Assembly (NCBI GenBank): GCA_947167215.1
Contig: CAMVHE010000010.1
Span: 1 to 61,228 of the forward strand
DNA: 61,228 nucleotides
Reading direction: 5' to 3'
Origin: an uncultured Clostridia bacterium
GTDB lineage: Bacteria; Bacillota; Clostridia; Christensenellales; Aristaeellaceae
The translations under genes were made by a program, and so were the position numbers. The notes under the pieces are model-generated. The model saw only the letters and a list, made by a program, of their open reading frames with translations, made no database searches and had not been told where the DNA came from. Positions 8,718-18,691 of this stretch are shown piece after piece. Numbering within the stretch: position 1 is the stretch's first letter; every line of letters starts with the position of its first letter.

Positions 8718-10498
8718 TGCAAATAAATCAGAAACGCGAAAAAGGTACCATGAGGCGCATGCTTCAGTATCTGAAGCCCTACAGGAAAACCCTCATTTTC
8801 TGTCTGCTCCTTGTACTTTTGGTTACTGCGCTGGAGTTATACAAGCCGGTACTGATCGGCAATGCCATTGATAGCTGTATCACCGGAGATTATGTACCAG
8901 GCGAAAATGCGGATCAGCGTTTTCATCTCCTGCTCCAGATGTCTGCCCGCTATATTCTCGTTCTGATCGCTCTCTTCTTTGGAAATCGTTTCCAGCATAT
9001 TATGATGCAGGAAACCGGTCAAAAGATCATTTACGACCTTCGCAATGACCTGTTTGCCCATACAGAAGGCCTTTCTCTGCGATTTTTTGATACAACTCCG
9101 GTCGGAAAAATAGTAACGCGCATCACCAATGACGCAGAGTCCATCAATGATGTTTTCTCCGAAATACTGGTCAATCTCTTTAAAAACAGCATAAAGATTC
9201 TTTCTCTCGCTGTCCTCATGCTTACCATCAATTTGCGCATGGCACTCTGGAGTTTCGTAACGCTTCCGCTGGCTGCCATACTCACCGTACTTTTCCGTCT
9301 CATCTCGCGCCGTGCTTTCCGTATCACCAAGAACAAACTTACCGAACTCAACACCTTCCTTTCGGAACATCTGTCCGGCATGCGGATCATCCATATCTTT
9401 GCTCAGGAAGAGCGTAAGTTTGCAGAATTCGAGCATAAGAATGAAGAGCTTTTTAAAGCAGGTTTTCGAGAAATGCTGGTTAACGCTCTTTTCCGCCCAG
9501 CCACCTATCTGGTCAGTATTGCCGCTACTGTCATCGTCATTCTTAAGGGAAGTCAGTACACATTGTCGGGAATCATTACTTTAGGTACACTTTATATTTT
9601 CCTGCAGTATATCAGTTCATTCTTTAATCCTATTCAGGAACTGGCAGAACAGTTTGCTGCTTTGCAATCCGCAGTAGCATCCGCCGAAAAGATATTCACT
9701 CTCTTCGATGAAAAGGCTCTCATCACCGAAAAAGAAAAGCCCTATACCCCGAACCATATTCACGGCCGTATTGATTTTGACCACGTATGGTTTGCATACC
9801 AGGGTGAAGAATGGATTCTGCGTGATGTCAGCTTTACCATTCTTCCCGGTCAGAAGGTCGCTTTTGTCGGCGCTACCGGTGCAGGTAAATCATCCATTCT
9901 TAACCTCATCGGACGCTACTATGACGTCCAGCGTGGGAGTGTCAAGGTTGACGGAGTGGACGTAAAGGACTGGTCTCTTTCCTCACTCCGCGCTGCAATT
10001 GGTCAGGTCCAGCAGGATGTGTTTCTCTTCAGCGGAGATGTTAATCGGAATATTCGACTGCTGGATGATAACATTTCAGATGAAGCCATAAAGAAAGCTT
10101 CTATTTCTGTCAATGCTTCCCGCTTTATTGATCATCTTCCCAATGCCTACCAGGAGGAAGTCGGTGAACGCGGTTCTTCCCTGTCTTCCGGTCAGCGACA
10201 GTTGCTTTCCTTTGCACGCGTACTGGCAAGAAATCCTGAGATTTTAATTTTGGATGAGGCAACAGCAAATATTGATACCGAAACCGAACTCTGGATACAG
10301 GAAGCCCTGACCCCCCTCACAGAAGGTCGCACATCCATTCTGGTTGCCCATCGTCTTTCTACCATTCAGCATGCAGACAGAATTATGGTAATGCATCATG
10401 GTAAAATCCGTGAGAGTGGCACACATCAGGAATTGCTGGAGCTGAATGGCATTTATCACAAGCTGTACCTGCTTCAGCTCTCCAAACATACAGACTAA
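8717..10498 (+). CDS. ABC exporter half-transporter with the consensus nucleotide site
   Basis: This 593-residue protein is the second half of the heterodimeric exporter. Its transmembrane domain (about 1-330) is followed by an ATPase with Walker A GATGAGKSS near 385, signature LSSGQRQ and Walker B ILDEATAN with Glu514 intact. The ATG at 8717 overlaps the upstream TGA by one base (TGATG), which supports translational coupling. A GTG one codon earlier or an ATG at about 8750 are other possible starts. The substrate cannot be told from sequence. A strong terminator follows at 10514. Confidence 0.9.
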   Translation: MQINQKREKGTMRRMLQYLKPYRKTLIFCLLLVLLVTALELYKPVLIGNAIDSCITGDYVPGENADQRFHLLLQMSARYILVLIALFFGNRFQHIMMQETGQKIIYDLRNDLFAHTEGLSLRFFDTTPVGKIVTRITNDAESINDVFSEILVNLFKNSIKILSLAVLMLTINLRMALWSFVTLPLAAILTVLFRLISRRAFRITKNKLTELNTFLSEHLSGMRIIHIFAQEERKFAEFEHKNEELFKAGFREMLVNALFRPATYLVSIAATVIVILKGSQYTLSGIITLGTLYIFLQYISSFFNPIQELAEQFAALQSAVASAEKIFTLFDEKALITEKEKPYTPNHIHGRIDFDHVWFAYQGEEWILRDVSFTILPGQKVAFVGATGAGKSSILNLIGRYYDVQRGSVKVDGVDVKDWSLSSLRAAIGQVQQDVFLFSGDVNRNIRLLDDNISDEAIKKASISVNASRFIDHLPNAYQEEVGERGSSLSSGQRQLLSFARVLARNPEILILDEATANIDTETELWIQEALTPLTEGRTSILVAHRLSTIQHADRIMVMHHGKIRESGTHQELLELNGIYHKLYLLQLSKHTD

Positions 10499-10513
10499 CC
10501 TTTCCATTATCAA

Positions 10514-10556
10514 ATCCCCGTAGCAACTGCAATGGCAGATGCTACGGGGATTTTTC
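10514..10556 (+). terminator. Terminator after the ABC exporter operon, perhaps bidirectional
   Basis: A 12-bp stem (10514-10525 with 10540-10551) with an inner CTGC/GCAG extension, then a run of T. The minus-strand gene ending at 10591 also runs into this hairpin, but its T tract is weaker. Confidence 0.85.
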
Positions 10557-10590
10557 ATTATAAGGATTTAATTATTTGATACACGAATTA

Positions 10591-11826
10591 TCACGAGTTC
10601 TCTTTTTCCATCTGTTCCACTTTTCGGATCAGATAGTCAACCGTTCTCGAAACCGCCTGCCCAGGATAATTCCACGTCTCTCTCCGTGCCTGTTCTCTTC
10701 CTTCCTGGAAAATCGAGCTTGCCAGGACGTCATCTATGACCTGTCCCAGTTCTTCGACATTCTGCTCCGTCAGTTTCATACCAAGCTTCGGAAGTATTTT
10801 AAATGTCCATAGTTCTTCGTCAATCCATGCGGCATCATATGGCGCCTTGTCGAATTGTGTATCTGTGTAAATCACCGGCTTGTCAAATACAAGTGAAAAA
10901 TCAAATAGTACACCCGAAAAGTCTGAAATGAGCACGTCAGATCTACGAAGCACCTCAAAATTATCGCTGTCGTTATTCCACTCGAGTTTCTCACCGTCGG
11001 GGTACTGTTCCTTTAAGCGTTCCAGCATTTCCTTTTCAGAAATGAAGCTTTGCGGATGAGGCCGGATAATCAGATGAATATCAAGACTGAGCAATTCATC
11101 AATTATTTTTGTTCCGAATCTTTGCAATATGGCGCTGGAGCCCCATGAAGGAGCAAGCAGGATGGTTCTAGTTGGATTTGCATCTTTCTTTTCTGCACTG
11201 TCCAGCCGTTTTTTCATTCGATCAAGATATACTACTCCTACCTGTTCCAATTCTTTTGCCGGAAGGTTGCGAAGCTTCTCCAGTAAGCGTATCTGCTCTT
11301 CTTGATACCCACCGCTGAGCAGAATGGCATCATAATAATCGATTCCAAACATTCTGTAGAGCGTAATGTCATTGGGTGCATGGGGAATATGAACATACCA
11401 CTTGACATCCTTGGAGCGTCTCCACTGGTATACATCCAGTCCGGGTGTAGTTGCAAGGACTACATCCGCCTTCAGCATGTTCAGCCTTGCATAAGCAGCA
11501 TTCCCCTCCCCGATAAAGCGGCTCTCGACATTTTGATATGCTTTTTGGAGCAATGGGTCATTCTGCTCTGCTGTCAGGTAAACCGTCCGCTGTCCTCTTT
11601 TTTCCAGTTCATCCAAAATAGGTTCAAAAGTATTGACGTATCGTTTCCCTTCCGAAAAAATGGCAAGGGAGGCTTTATCCTGGTCATCAATTGCTTTTCT
11701 TCCCCCGCTTATTAAAAAGCGGATTTTAATCCAAACCCTTTTCAGTGCATACAAAAGTGCACCAAGGAGACCGATAAGAATCGTAAAAAGCATGCTTCCA
11801 GTTCCCGGATCAATATATAAAAGCAT
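10591..11826 (-). CDS. CDP-glycerol glycerophosphotransferase-like protein (TagB/TagF family)
   Basis: The 411-residue protein has an N-terminal membrane anchor (about residues 8-30) and then a GT-B type transferase domain of the CDP-glycerol:glycerophosphotransferase family, which builds or primes teichoic acids. The C-terminal nucleotide-binding block is recognisable: IRPHPQS near residue 260, then DVLISDFSGVLFDFSLVFDK and PVIYTD. It is the last gene of a four-gene minus-strand operon, 21 nt after the YidC-sulfatase fusion. Polyol phosphate or sugar phosphate are both possible donors. No CDP-glycerol synthase gene is present in the window. Confidence 0.8.
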   Translation of the reverse strand: MLLYIDPGTGSMLFTILIGLLGALLYALKRVWIKIRFLISGGRKAIDDQDKASLAIFSEGKRYVNTFEPILDELEKRGQRTVYLTAEQNDPLLQKAYQNVESRFIGEGNAAYARLNMLKADVVLATTPGLDVYQWRRSKDVKWYVHIPHAPNDITLYRMFGIDYYDAILLSGGYQEEQIRLLEKLRNLPAKELEQVGVVYLDRMKKRLDSAEKKDANPTRTILLAPSWGSSAILQRFGTKIIDELLSLDIHLIIRPHPQSFISEKEMLERLKEQYPDGEKLEWNNDSDNFEVLRRSDVLISDFSGVLFDFSLVFDKPVIYTDTQFDKAPYDAAWIDEELWTFKILPKLGMKLTEQNVEELGQVIDDVLASSIFQEGREQARRETWNYPGQAVSRTVDYLIRKVEQMEKENS

Positions 11827-11847
11827 ATTCTTAGCTTCCCTAACCTT

Positions 11848-14643
11848 TCAATGATGTCCTATATATTCCCAATTGTTGAGGTCACTCACATCTCCATGTA
11901 CTGTGAACCAGTAATCCGGAGTAAAAGTATATCCCTGATTAAGTGCTATATCCCAGATTATTCCCCATGCCAGATGTGGATTATTTTTCAGTTCTTCAAA
12001 GTCTTTCATTCTTTTCCCCGTGAACGGATTCACCGGGTCATCATTGATATCTTCAAGTGCTAAAACAGGGGTATCCGCATTTGTCATATAGGTCGTGTCC
12101 ACCGTATATCCTTTTGCATCAAAATCTTTCACCATCAGCAGACAATGGAATTTCTCAACGTCCCAGTAACCTGCAGTTCCTGTATCTTCAGGATATACAT
12201 CCAAAGGATAGTTCAGTCTGCCTTCAGACAAGTGCCAGGAATGATCCGACACAATGATTATTCTGGTATTATCATAAACATCGTTTTCTTTCAGATAATC
12301 AAACCATTCTCCCAGTTTCAAGAATGCGGCCATATTAATATGATAATGCTTTACCTGGTCGCTAGCAGGAAGATCAATGCGGCTTCCATCTTCCAGTATT
12401 CTAGGTTCATACGCATACTGATAATCCGTATTATCCACAACAATACTCGGCGTATAATCCGGCAGCTGCAGTAGAGTTCCGTTATGGGTCGTATCATTGC
12501 ACATCATGGTGAAGTAATCGTTATCATCTTCCCGAATCCAGGTCATTTTGTCGAGATCATCAAGAACACGATAGGCAGACTCAAAATTATAGTTCTCACC
12601 AGTTGCCTTATATTTTGACTCGAGCACCTGTTCATAAAGCCTCTCCGAATTCTTTCCTGTCACAGCAATAAGCATGTCAATTGCATTGTATTCCCCATAA
12701 TTATATATCAATGGCTGGAAAACAACCGGCATTGCCTTCATCAGCGAATAGCAGAAGAAATTTCTCTGCATCTTTGCATTTTTGGAGGTATCTGTTGTTT
12801 CACTTAATTCTTCTTTGGAAAGAATCGTCATAGAATTAAATGCCTCAATATCCGGATAGTCGTCATAAATGTGAACATCCGGAATCCACTGATAGCCTGC
12901 ATAGGGTGGGTCCAGTACAGTGACCTTATATCCGTTATTCATGAACAGAACCGGCATCACTTTCAAGGCCTCATTATGCTTGCTTGGAATAAGCTCCTTG
13001 TTTCGCTCATTCATCTTTTCCGGTGTGTACTCGTACCCGCCGTATAATCCCGGTGCCCCGTAATTAGTACAGGTGCCGTAGGATATGGTCTGCGGGTAAT
13101 AGGTAAAACCATCAAACTTCTGAACGAGATCCGGTTTCTCCTCCATGATAAACGGTACGTACAGTGAAGCTGCCCTGTCTAACATGATAAGTACAACATT
13201 TTTCCCATTTTGAGAAAGTGTCAGGTGCGCTTCATTTTCCGACTGTGTCAAGAGAGCTTTTTTTACTTTCTCCATTTCTTTTGATGTTCCAACAATATTA
13301 CACATTGCCATACTGCTTACTACCACGCAAAGCAGCAGACAAATGCTCCGCAAGAATTCCGGCTTCCATCCCATGATCAGCAGGATTAAAGCAGCGATGC
13401 CCAAGCAGACACCCAGGTTAATCAGCATGAAGGAACCTGAGATGTCCGGTGTCACATCATAGCGCAACATAGAAGAAAGGGTACCATAGTTGCCGCCAAA
13501 GAACATGTAATTTACGATAGCGCTAAAACTCAGCAGCACAGAAAGGTATTCCATGAAGCGCTTCACCGTCGGGTTCGCAAGGCCGTAAAAGATCTGCATC
13601 CAAACCAGGAAAAAACCTGCTGAAATCAGAAAAGTGGACAGGACAAACCATAATGGAGATTGGTAATCTCCATTATCCACAAACTCTGCCGGAGAAGAGT
13701 TGACGACAGCTGAAGGAATGAGGACTCCGATAAGTAATGTCAAAAACACGCATGCAAAGACAAATGCACCATGCATTTCGTGCAACCGGATCTTCAGTCG
13801 ATTATTGCCGATTCCTTTCTTCTGAATCCACAGCATCAACACAGGTATCAGTAAAATGATGGCAAGCCCCAAGAAAGCCAGCCTATGTTTATTATCTGCT
13901 GCAAAAAATCCCGACATAACGCAGGCTGCACTGGCCATTCCGGAGATAATTGCTATCCATCTCATCGGATGTTTCAGTTTATAGAAGATATTTTTAACAA
14001 GAGAAAAGATATTATTCAGTGTCCAGTAAAAAACCAGACCGGATGGTGATGTATACAGGAAGAAAAGAAAAATAAAGGCCATTCCAAAGGTCTGAATTTT
14101 GCTCTTCAGAGGAAATCCCTTTAAATAAATAGAGGCAGAAACCAGATTGATCAGTGTCATCAGAATCGGCAGAACATTTACAGTAAAGCCGCCTATGGTA
14201 AAAAGGGAATCCGGACGGGCCATATTAGGAATAATCCATAAGGATTGCCCCTGAAGCAGGTCCAGCTTGGACAGGAAATTATATGCCGCAATAAAAAACG
14301 GTATTTCTAGCAAAAGGGAAATAGAGCCTTTCAGCACATCAATTTGCCTATACTGATTCTGACGGTAGTAAGTCTGCAGAATCATGAAACGTTCGTCCCC
14401 TTTGAAAGCAGACTTTATATGTTTTACCCATGGTTCAAGTTTTTTCTCTTTTTCCCTTGCAGCCTCCTGAATTGCATCCGCGCGCCGATAAAGAGGCAGC
14501 ACCAGGATATTCACCGCCAGGCTCAAAAACACAATTGAAAGAACTGTGCTTTCTGTCATACGAAATGCAATTGAAAAAATGATCTCAAATAGTAATTCCA
14601 GAGGAGCAATCAATAACCGATACAACATAGTTGAAAATGACAT
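11848..14643 (-). CDS. YidC/Oxa1-like domain fused to sulfatase/LtaS-like phosphotransferase
   Basis: The 931-residue protein has three parts. Residues about 1-230 resemble the YidC/Oxa1 core, but the invariant groove arginine after the first helix appears to be Asn45 (LAVNILVLPLYRR). Residues about 230-460 add more membrane segments. Residues about 480-931 form an alkaline-phosphatase-superfamily domain with a metal ligand at Asp489 (LIMLDRAAS), a candidate threonine nucleophile in YGTCTNYG (524-526), His720 (NDTTHNG) and the metal pair Asp800-His801 (IIIVSDHSWH). These fit a phosphoglycerol- or phosphoethanolamine-type transferase acting outside the membrane. It begins 6 nt after the upstream stop. 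Function is inferred. Confidence 0.75.
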   Translation of the reverse strand: MSFSTMLYRLLIAPLELLFEIIFSIAFRMTESTVLSIVFLSLAVNILVLPLYRRADAIQEAAREKEKKLEPWVKHIKSAFKGDERFMILQTYYRQNQYRQIDVLKGSISLLLEIPFFIAAYNFLSKLDLLQGQSLWIIPNMARPDSLFTIGGFTVNVLPILMTLINLVSASIYLKGFPLKSKIQTFGMAFIFLFFLYTSPSGLVFYWTLNNIFSLVKNIFYKLKHPMRWIAIISGMASAACVMSGFFAADNKHRLAFLGLAIILLIPVLMLWIQKKGIGNNRLKIRLHEMHGAFVFACVFLTLLIGVLIPSAVVNSSPAEFVDNGDYQSPLWFVLSTFLISAGFFLVWMQIFYGLANPTVKRFMEYLSVLLSFSAIVNYMFFGGNYGTLSSMLRYDVTPDISGSFMLINLGVCLGIAALILLIMGWKPEFLRSICLLLCVVVSSMAMCNIVGTSKEMEKVKKALLTQSENEAHLTLSQNGKNVVLIMLDRAASLYVPFIMEEKPDLVQKFDGFTYYPQTISYGTCTNYGAPGLYGGYEYTPEKMNERNKELIPSKHNEALKVMPVLFMNNGYKVTVLDPPYAGYQWIPDVHIYDDYPDIEAFNSMTILSKEELSETTDTSKNAKMQRNFFCYSLMKAMPVVFQPLIYNYGEYNAIDMLIAVTGKNSERLYEQVLESKYKATGENYNFESAYRVLDDLDKMTWIREDDNDYFTMMCNDTTHNGTLLQLPDYTPSIVVDNTDYQYAYEPRILEDGSRIDLPASDQVKHYHINMAAFLKLGEWFDYLKENDVYDNTRIIIVSDHSWHLSEGRLNYPLDVYPEDTGTAGYWDVEKFHCLLMVKDFDAKGYTVDTTYMTNADTPVLALEDINDDPVNPFTGKRMKDFEELKNNPHLAWGIIWDIALNQGYTFTPDYWFTVHGDVSDLNNWEYIGHH

Positions 14644-14649
14644 AATCTT

Positions 14650-16839
14650 CTACCTTTCATGGAGGGCCGGATGCCTCGGTTCAAGTTTTGTATTACCCTG
14701 TTTTTTTAAATAGAATGAATAGCTGATAAGGGCAATCAGCGAAAACAATGAAATCAGATCCATTGCCATCCAAGTCTTTTTTCCAACATATTCAGCATTA
14801 ATTGTCCCAATCATTCTTCCTTCCACATCTACTGTCAGCCTGTTATTCTCTCCCTGCCGCCACGGAATATCTCCGCCGTTATACTGTGTTCTGAAACCTG
14901 GGAAAGCAAAAAGCGGGAATGTGATGCTTCCACGTTCATATGCTTCAAATTCAACAGAATACTTTTTCCCATTTCGGGAAAATGAAATTACTTTTACTGT
15001 ATCTGCCGCAGCAATTTCTCGACTTCTTGTATCGTTGACATTGGTGCCTGTCAACTGATACTCAGGAAAAGACATATAAGGATTAGATCCTTCACCAAAC
15101 AAAATGCCTTTACCTTCCGATGCTGTCACGTTGAGATTTGGTTGAATAATGCAAAGGCAGAATGCTATTACTGCAATGATTTTGGGAAGTTGCTGGCCTT
15201 CTGTGAAAAAGGACCATCCGTAACCCCCGAGAAATGAAAACAAAACTGCCGTAATCATCAGAAACCGCCAAGGAAACTGCAGCGTTTTTGAAAAGATATG
15301 ATCTCCCATATTTTCAAGATATCCCCAAGGGAAAGCCGCAGATGCGATAAAGATAGCAACGCAACCACCACACAGGAAGAAGGCGTACATTTCTTTTTGT
15401 TCCTTATTCTTCTCCTGAAGTAATGCAAGCAAACCCAAAACTGCACCTATCCAGATATGTGCTCCGATTTTGCCATCGATTTTAAGCAGATCCTGCATAT
15501 CATAAGCAGAGTCTGCCAAACCAAAGTCCATTACACTGCTTGTCACCCCGGAACGGAACAAATCAAACAAAGTATATAAGCGACCCAAGGACAGGAGCAA
15601 TACGCATACAACTGCCAAAACAATATTATATCTTGCCTGACTGTCACGGAGAAGAGTTCTAGCATACAATATCATCAATCCGACGGCCAGAAGCCCGCAA
15701 AGAAGTGTTGAAACCATATGGCAGGAAAAAATGGCATATGCCGATATTGCAAGACCTATCCATGAATTCTTTTTTCCATTTAATGTTGCAATCAAAAAGC
15801 TAGTATAGAGTGGAACGAATGCCATTGCAAGCACCACTCCAAGCATTTCGCCTGTTGCTCCAACAATTCTGAAACCGGATAAGGTGTAGAGAATTGAAGA
15901 TACAACAGCTCCCTCATTTTTCATTTTCAGTTGCCTTGCCGCCGCATACATTGTAAAAGCAGTTATAAATGAAAACACTGTCATTGTTGCATTATACGCA
16001 AACGTAACAGAGCATCCCAAAATTACCAGGATCGCCGTGGGATAGAGGAATAGATCCGGATAAAAAACAGATGTAACTGCTCCATATCCATTGTAAGAAT
16101 ACCCTCCCCATTTGGCAAAAATCTGTCCCGATTTGATGCTGTCTGCCAGATTCATTATCCTGCCGGCATGAAATTGCACATCCCATCCCGGAGGAATATC
16201 CTTTCTCATGAAAGGCAGGCTTGCAATAGCAGCAGCTAGACACAAAACAATGAAGGCCGCTTCATTTCTTCTGAATTTCTCACAGTTCTGGTGCAGGAGC
16301 AATACACTTGCAACCAGGATAGCTGAGATACACAGCAAGACTATATTATCTTTATAAAGAGGAGAATACAGCCGGAAGCTATGTATTGTCATATCTGTCC
16401 CATCAATGAATTCGACAGACACATTCAGATTATGCACTGAATTCAGAATTTCGAAATAAACATCCCCTATATTGCTTTCAGGGTTTGTTTCAAATATATC
16501 CGGAACGATTTTTGCGCCGTTGGAGCTCTGAAGATGAACCCTGTTTATCCCATCGGATTCCATATACCATTGCAAACGGTAGCACCCAGGAGGAAGGTCG
16601 AGGTAAGGACCGCTTGTAATTGTTCCGTACTCCTCTTTCTGGTAAGTGTCACCGTATTTCTTGTCCTTCGTAAAAGATAAATCTAGAGATGGCCAAACTT
16701 TCTGAGCACGAGGTCTCCCACATAAAGCGGAAACAAAGCAAATAAAAAGACAAAATCCAATGATAATAAGGTTCTTTTTTACTTTCGTTTTTTTGTCCCG
16801 TCTATCTTCTTTAACGACGTTTTTATTAATCACATCCAT
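14650..16839 (-). CDS. Polytopic membrane protein with PTPS-related/YfhO-like layout
   Basis: The 729-residue protein starts at the ATG at 16839, 11 nt after the upstream stop, with a GAGGG site; a longer frame reaches 16908 but would overlap the upstream gene. After one N-terminal membrane helix and an extracytoplasmic segment of about 150 residues come many membrane helices. The block RKDIPPGWDVQFHAGRI followed by KWGGYSYNGYG and FYPDLFLYP matches the layout of the family called 6-pyruvoyl-tetrahydropterin synthase-related membrane proteins, which are GT-C-like and often found in surface glycan loci. No pterin role is implied. It probably glycosylates or transports a lipid-linked intermediate for this operon. 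Confidence 0.65.
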   Translation of the reverse strand: MDVINKNVVKEDRRDKKTKVKKNLIIIGFCLFICFVSALCGRPRAQKVWPSLDLSFTKDKKYGDTYQKEEYGTITSGPYLDLPPGCYRLQWYMESDGINRVHLQSSNGAKIVPDIFETNPESNIGDVYFEILNSVHNLNVSVEFIDGTDMTIHSFRLYSPLYKDNIVLLCISAILVASVLLLHQNCEKFRRNEAAFIVLCLAAAIASLPFMRKDIPPGWDVQFHAGRIMNLADSIKSGQIFAKWGGYSYNGYGAVTSVFYPDLFLYPTAILVILGCSVTFAYNATMTVFSFITAFTMYAAARQLKMKNEGAVVSSILYTLSGFRIVGATGEMLGVVLAMAFVPLYTSFLIATLNGKKNSWIGLAISAYAIFSCHMVSTLLCGLLAVGLMILYARTLLRDSQARYNIVLAVVCVLLLSLGRLYTLFDLFRSGVTSSVMDFGLADSAYDMQDLLKIDGKIGAHIWIGAVLGLLALLQEKNKEQKEMYAFFLCGGCVAIFIASAAFPWGYLENMGDHIFSKTLQFPWRFLMITAVLFSFLGGYGWSFFTEGQQLPKIIAVIAFCLCIIQPNLNVTASEGKGILFGEGSNPYMSFPEYQLTGTNVNDTRSREIAAADTVKVISFSRNGKKYSVEFEAYERGSITFPLFAFPGFRTQYNGGDIPWRQGENNRLTVDVEGRMIGTINAEYVGKKTWMAMDLISLFSLIALISYSFYLKKQGNTKLEPRHPALHER

Positions 16840-16850
16840 TTTCAACCCTC

Positions 16851-18569
16851 TTATCTCAGGAAAACCACCCTGTTCTCTAATTGTTCCGGATAGTGTTCCG
16901 CAACCCATTCTGTAACAAATTCGTTCTCATCATACCGAATTATTGCATCTGCATCAAGATTATGAATCAAATCTTCATTCTTCCAAAAAATATAAGTAAG
17001 CTTATCCGGCCATAAAAGATAGCATACCATTCTCTTCGGTCTATTCATATGATCTATAATCGCATAGGACCCTCCCGGAGTCAAACCATATGTGTCGATG
17101 ATTTCCTGTATTTCCTGCCTTAAGTCATAACATGATTCTTTCTTGTACCGAACAGCCAGCTTAGGAATATCCTGACAGGTCGAATAATATAACACCAAAA
17201 GGAACAGGAACTCAGTAGCCATCATGATGATCTGTTTCTTCCCGCAAGGCAATAACGAAAGCACATCAATCATCTCTGCACAAGCAAGATAGCTGATTGC
17301 AATCCATACTGTTTTTTCATATCGGACAATAGAGGATACCTCAACCGCCTCAGAGGTCGGCATTGAAAAAAGGTAAGTAGCAAGCAGCCCGATATTATAA
17401 AGCAACCATAGAATAACTGCACACAAAAACAATCGGAGTGCACGCTTCCGTCTTTCAGGCACAAGCACACAAACGATAATAGTAAACGAGGTCAGAATGC
17501 CCCATATTTTCCATCCGATATCCCATGTAAGTAGGAATTCTCCGAAAACATACACGATTTGATGGAGCTCGTCCGGTGTTCTGGATAGGAATTCCGTCAT
17601 AAGCCTTGTAGCATCCACGGAGTGCATGGTGGATGCAACATCCTGAAAAACATAGGTACAATGTTTATGCCAGATAAAGAAGACTGCAATCGGCAGAATT
17701 ATGCTGATTAATAAGCCTTTGTAGTTTTTCCTGATGTCATTCCAAAGCAATAAGCAAACCATTCCAATGACGGAAAACAGTGCGCCTGAGTTCTTAATCT
17801 GTGTAACAAAAACAAGATAAATCCCAGCATTCCACCAATTTCGATCATCTTCCCCGTTTCTGCAATACTCATACAGAAAAAGGTATGCACACGCTGCTAC
17901 AATCGGGAGGAGAGTATCCACCATCAGTTCCGTGGTTCGGTTATTAAAAGTCAGGAGAAAATTTGTCACTGCTATGAGAACAGTATAAGAAAAGAAATGG
18001 TATTTTTTAATCAACCCGCAGAGAGGCAGAATGCACGCCAGCATGATGTAGGTCTGTGCAAACATCTGTACGGGATCACCATTTCCCACAAATCTTGAAA
18101 GATAATAGATAAAAACAGAACTTGCAAGCGGATATCCCTGGAATTCAATATAAACATCAGTAAAATTTGGAAATCTATCATGCAGTAGCATGCCTTTAAC
18201 AACAACTGCCCAGTGAGTATAGTTATCAATATATGTAAAAATCCTTCCTTGAAAAGAAATCAGGAACATGACACTCATACCCAGTAAAAACAGGAAACCG
18301 GGGGTACAGTAATTCTGTATCCATTCTGCCCTTCTTTCCTTCTTTATCAGGGAATAGGCAAAATAAAAAATGCCTAAGAAATAAATCAGATATGCTCCCT
18401 CTTTGAGGCAGTTCAGGATTCCTGCAGACAGTAATATGGAAACCTGCCATGCAATCGTCAGACTCGGAATATAGTAAATACCTATTTTTGATCTGACTCG
18501 CACAAACTCCCAGGTTCCAACTGTAGATATTGCAAAAAGAAAGAGATTCAGGACATTAACCCATCCCAT
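16851..18569 (-). CDS. Polytopic membrane protein, first gene of the surface-polymer operon
   Basis: The 572-residue protein has many membrane helices and a soluble tail of about 100 residues. A GT-C type layout is suggested by the early loop (YIDNYTHWAVVVKGM) and by its neighbours, but no family is recognised. The start was set at 18569 because GGAGGG lies 7 nt upstream and because the promoter at 18620-18648 places transcription start near 18613, inside the alternative longer frame (18629). It leads the operon with the PTPS-related protein, the YidC-sulfatase fusion and the TagB-like protein. Confidence 0.6.
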   Translation of the reverse strand: MGWVNVLNLFLFAISTVGTWEFVRVRSKIGIYYIPSLTIAWQVSILLSAGILNCLKEGAYLIYFLGIFYFAYSLIKKERRAEWIQNYCTPGFLFLLGMSVMFLISFQGRIFTYIDNYTHWAVVVKGMLLHDRFPNFTDVYIEFQGYPLASSVFIYYLSRFVGNGDPVQMFAQTYIMLACILPLCGLIKKYHFFSYTVLIAVTNFLLTFNNRTTELMVDTLLPIVAACAYLFLYEYCRNGEDDRNWWNAGIYLVFVTQIKNSGALFSVIGMVCLLLWNDIRKNYKGLLISIILPIAVFFIWHKHCTYVFQDVASTMHSVDATRLMTEFLSRTPDELHQIVYVFGEFLLTWDIGWKIWGILTSFTIIVCVLVPERRKRALRLFLCAVILWLLYNIGLLATYLFSMPTSEAVEVSSIVRYEKTVWIAISYLACAEMIDVLSLLPCGKKQIIMMATEFLFLLVLYYSTCQDIPKLAVRYKKESCYDLRQEIQEIIDTYGLTPGGSYAIIDHMNRPKRMVCYLLWPDKLTYIFWKNEDLIHNLDADAIIRYDENEFVTEWVAEHYPEQLENRVVFLR

Positions 18570-18619
18570 AGAACTGCCCTCCAAAGGTTTTAAAATACAA
18601 CATCGAAATAGTTCCACCC

Positions 18620-18648
18620 ATTTTACCATTCCTCTTTTCTAATGGCAA
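18620..18648 (-). promoter_or_regulatory. Promoter of the four-gene surface-polymer operon
   Basis: On the minus strand TTGCCA (18643-18648), a 17-bp spacer and TAAAAT (18620-18625). It lies immediately after the terminator of the upstream SH3b gene, so this is an independent transcription unit. Confidence 0.7.
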
Positions 18649-18674
18649 TAAAAAAGAGCCCGAAAAGGGCCCTT
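18649..18674 (-). terminator. Terminator after the SH3b gene
   Basis: On the minus strand AAGGGCCC (18674-18667), a 5-nt loop, GGGCTCTT (18661-18654), giving an 8-bp stem with one G-U pair and a T run at its base. Confidence 0.8.
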
Positions 18675-18691
18675 AATCAGCACGGAATAAT

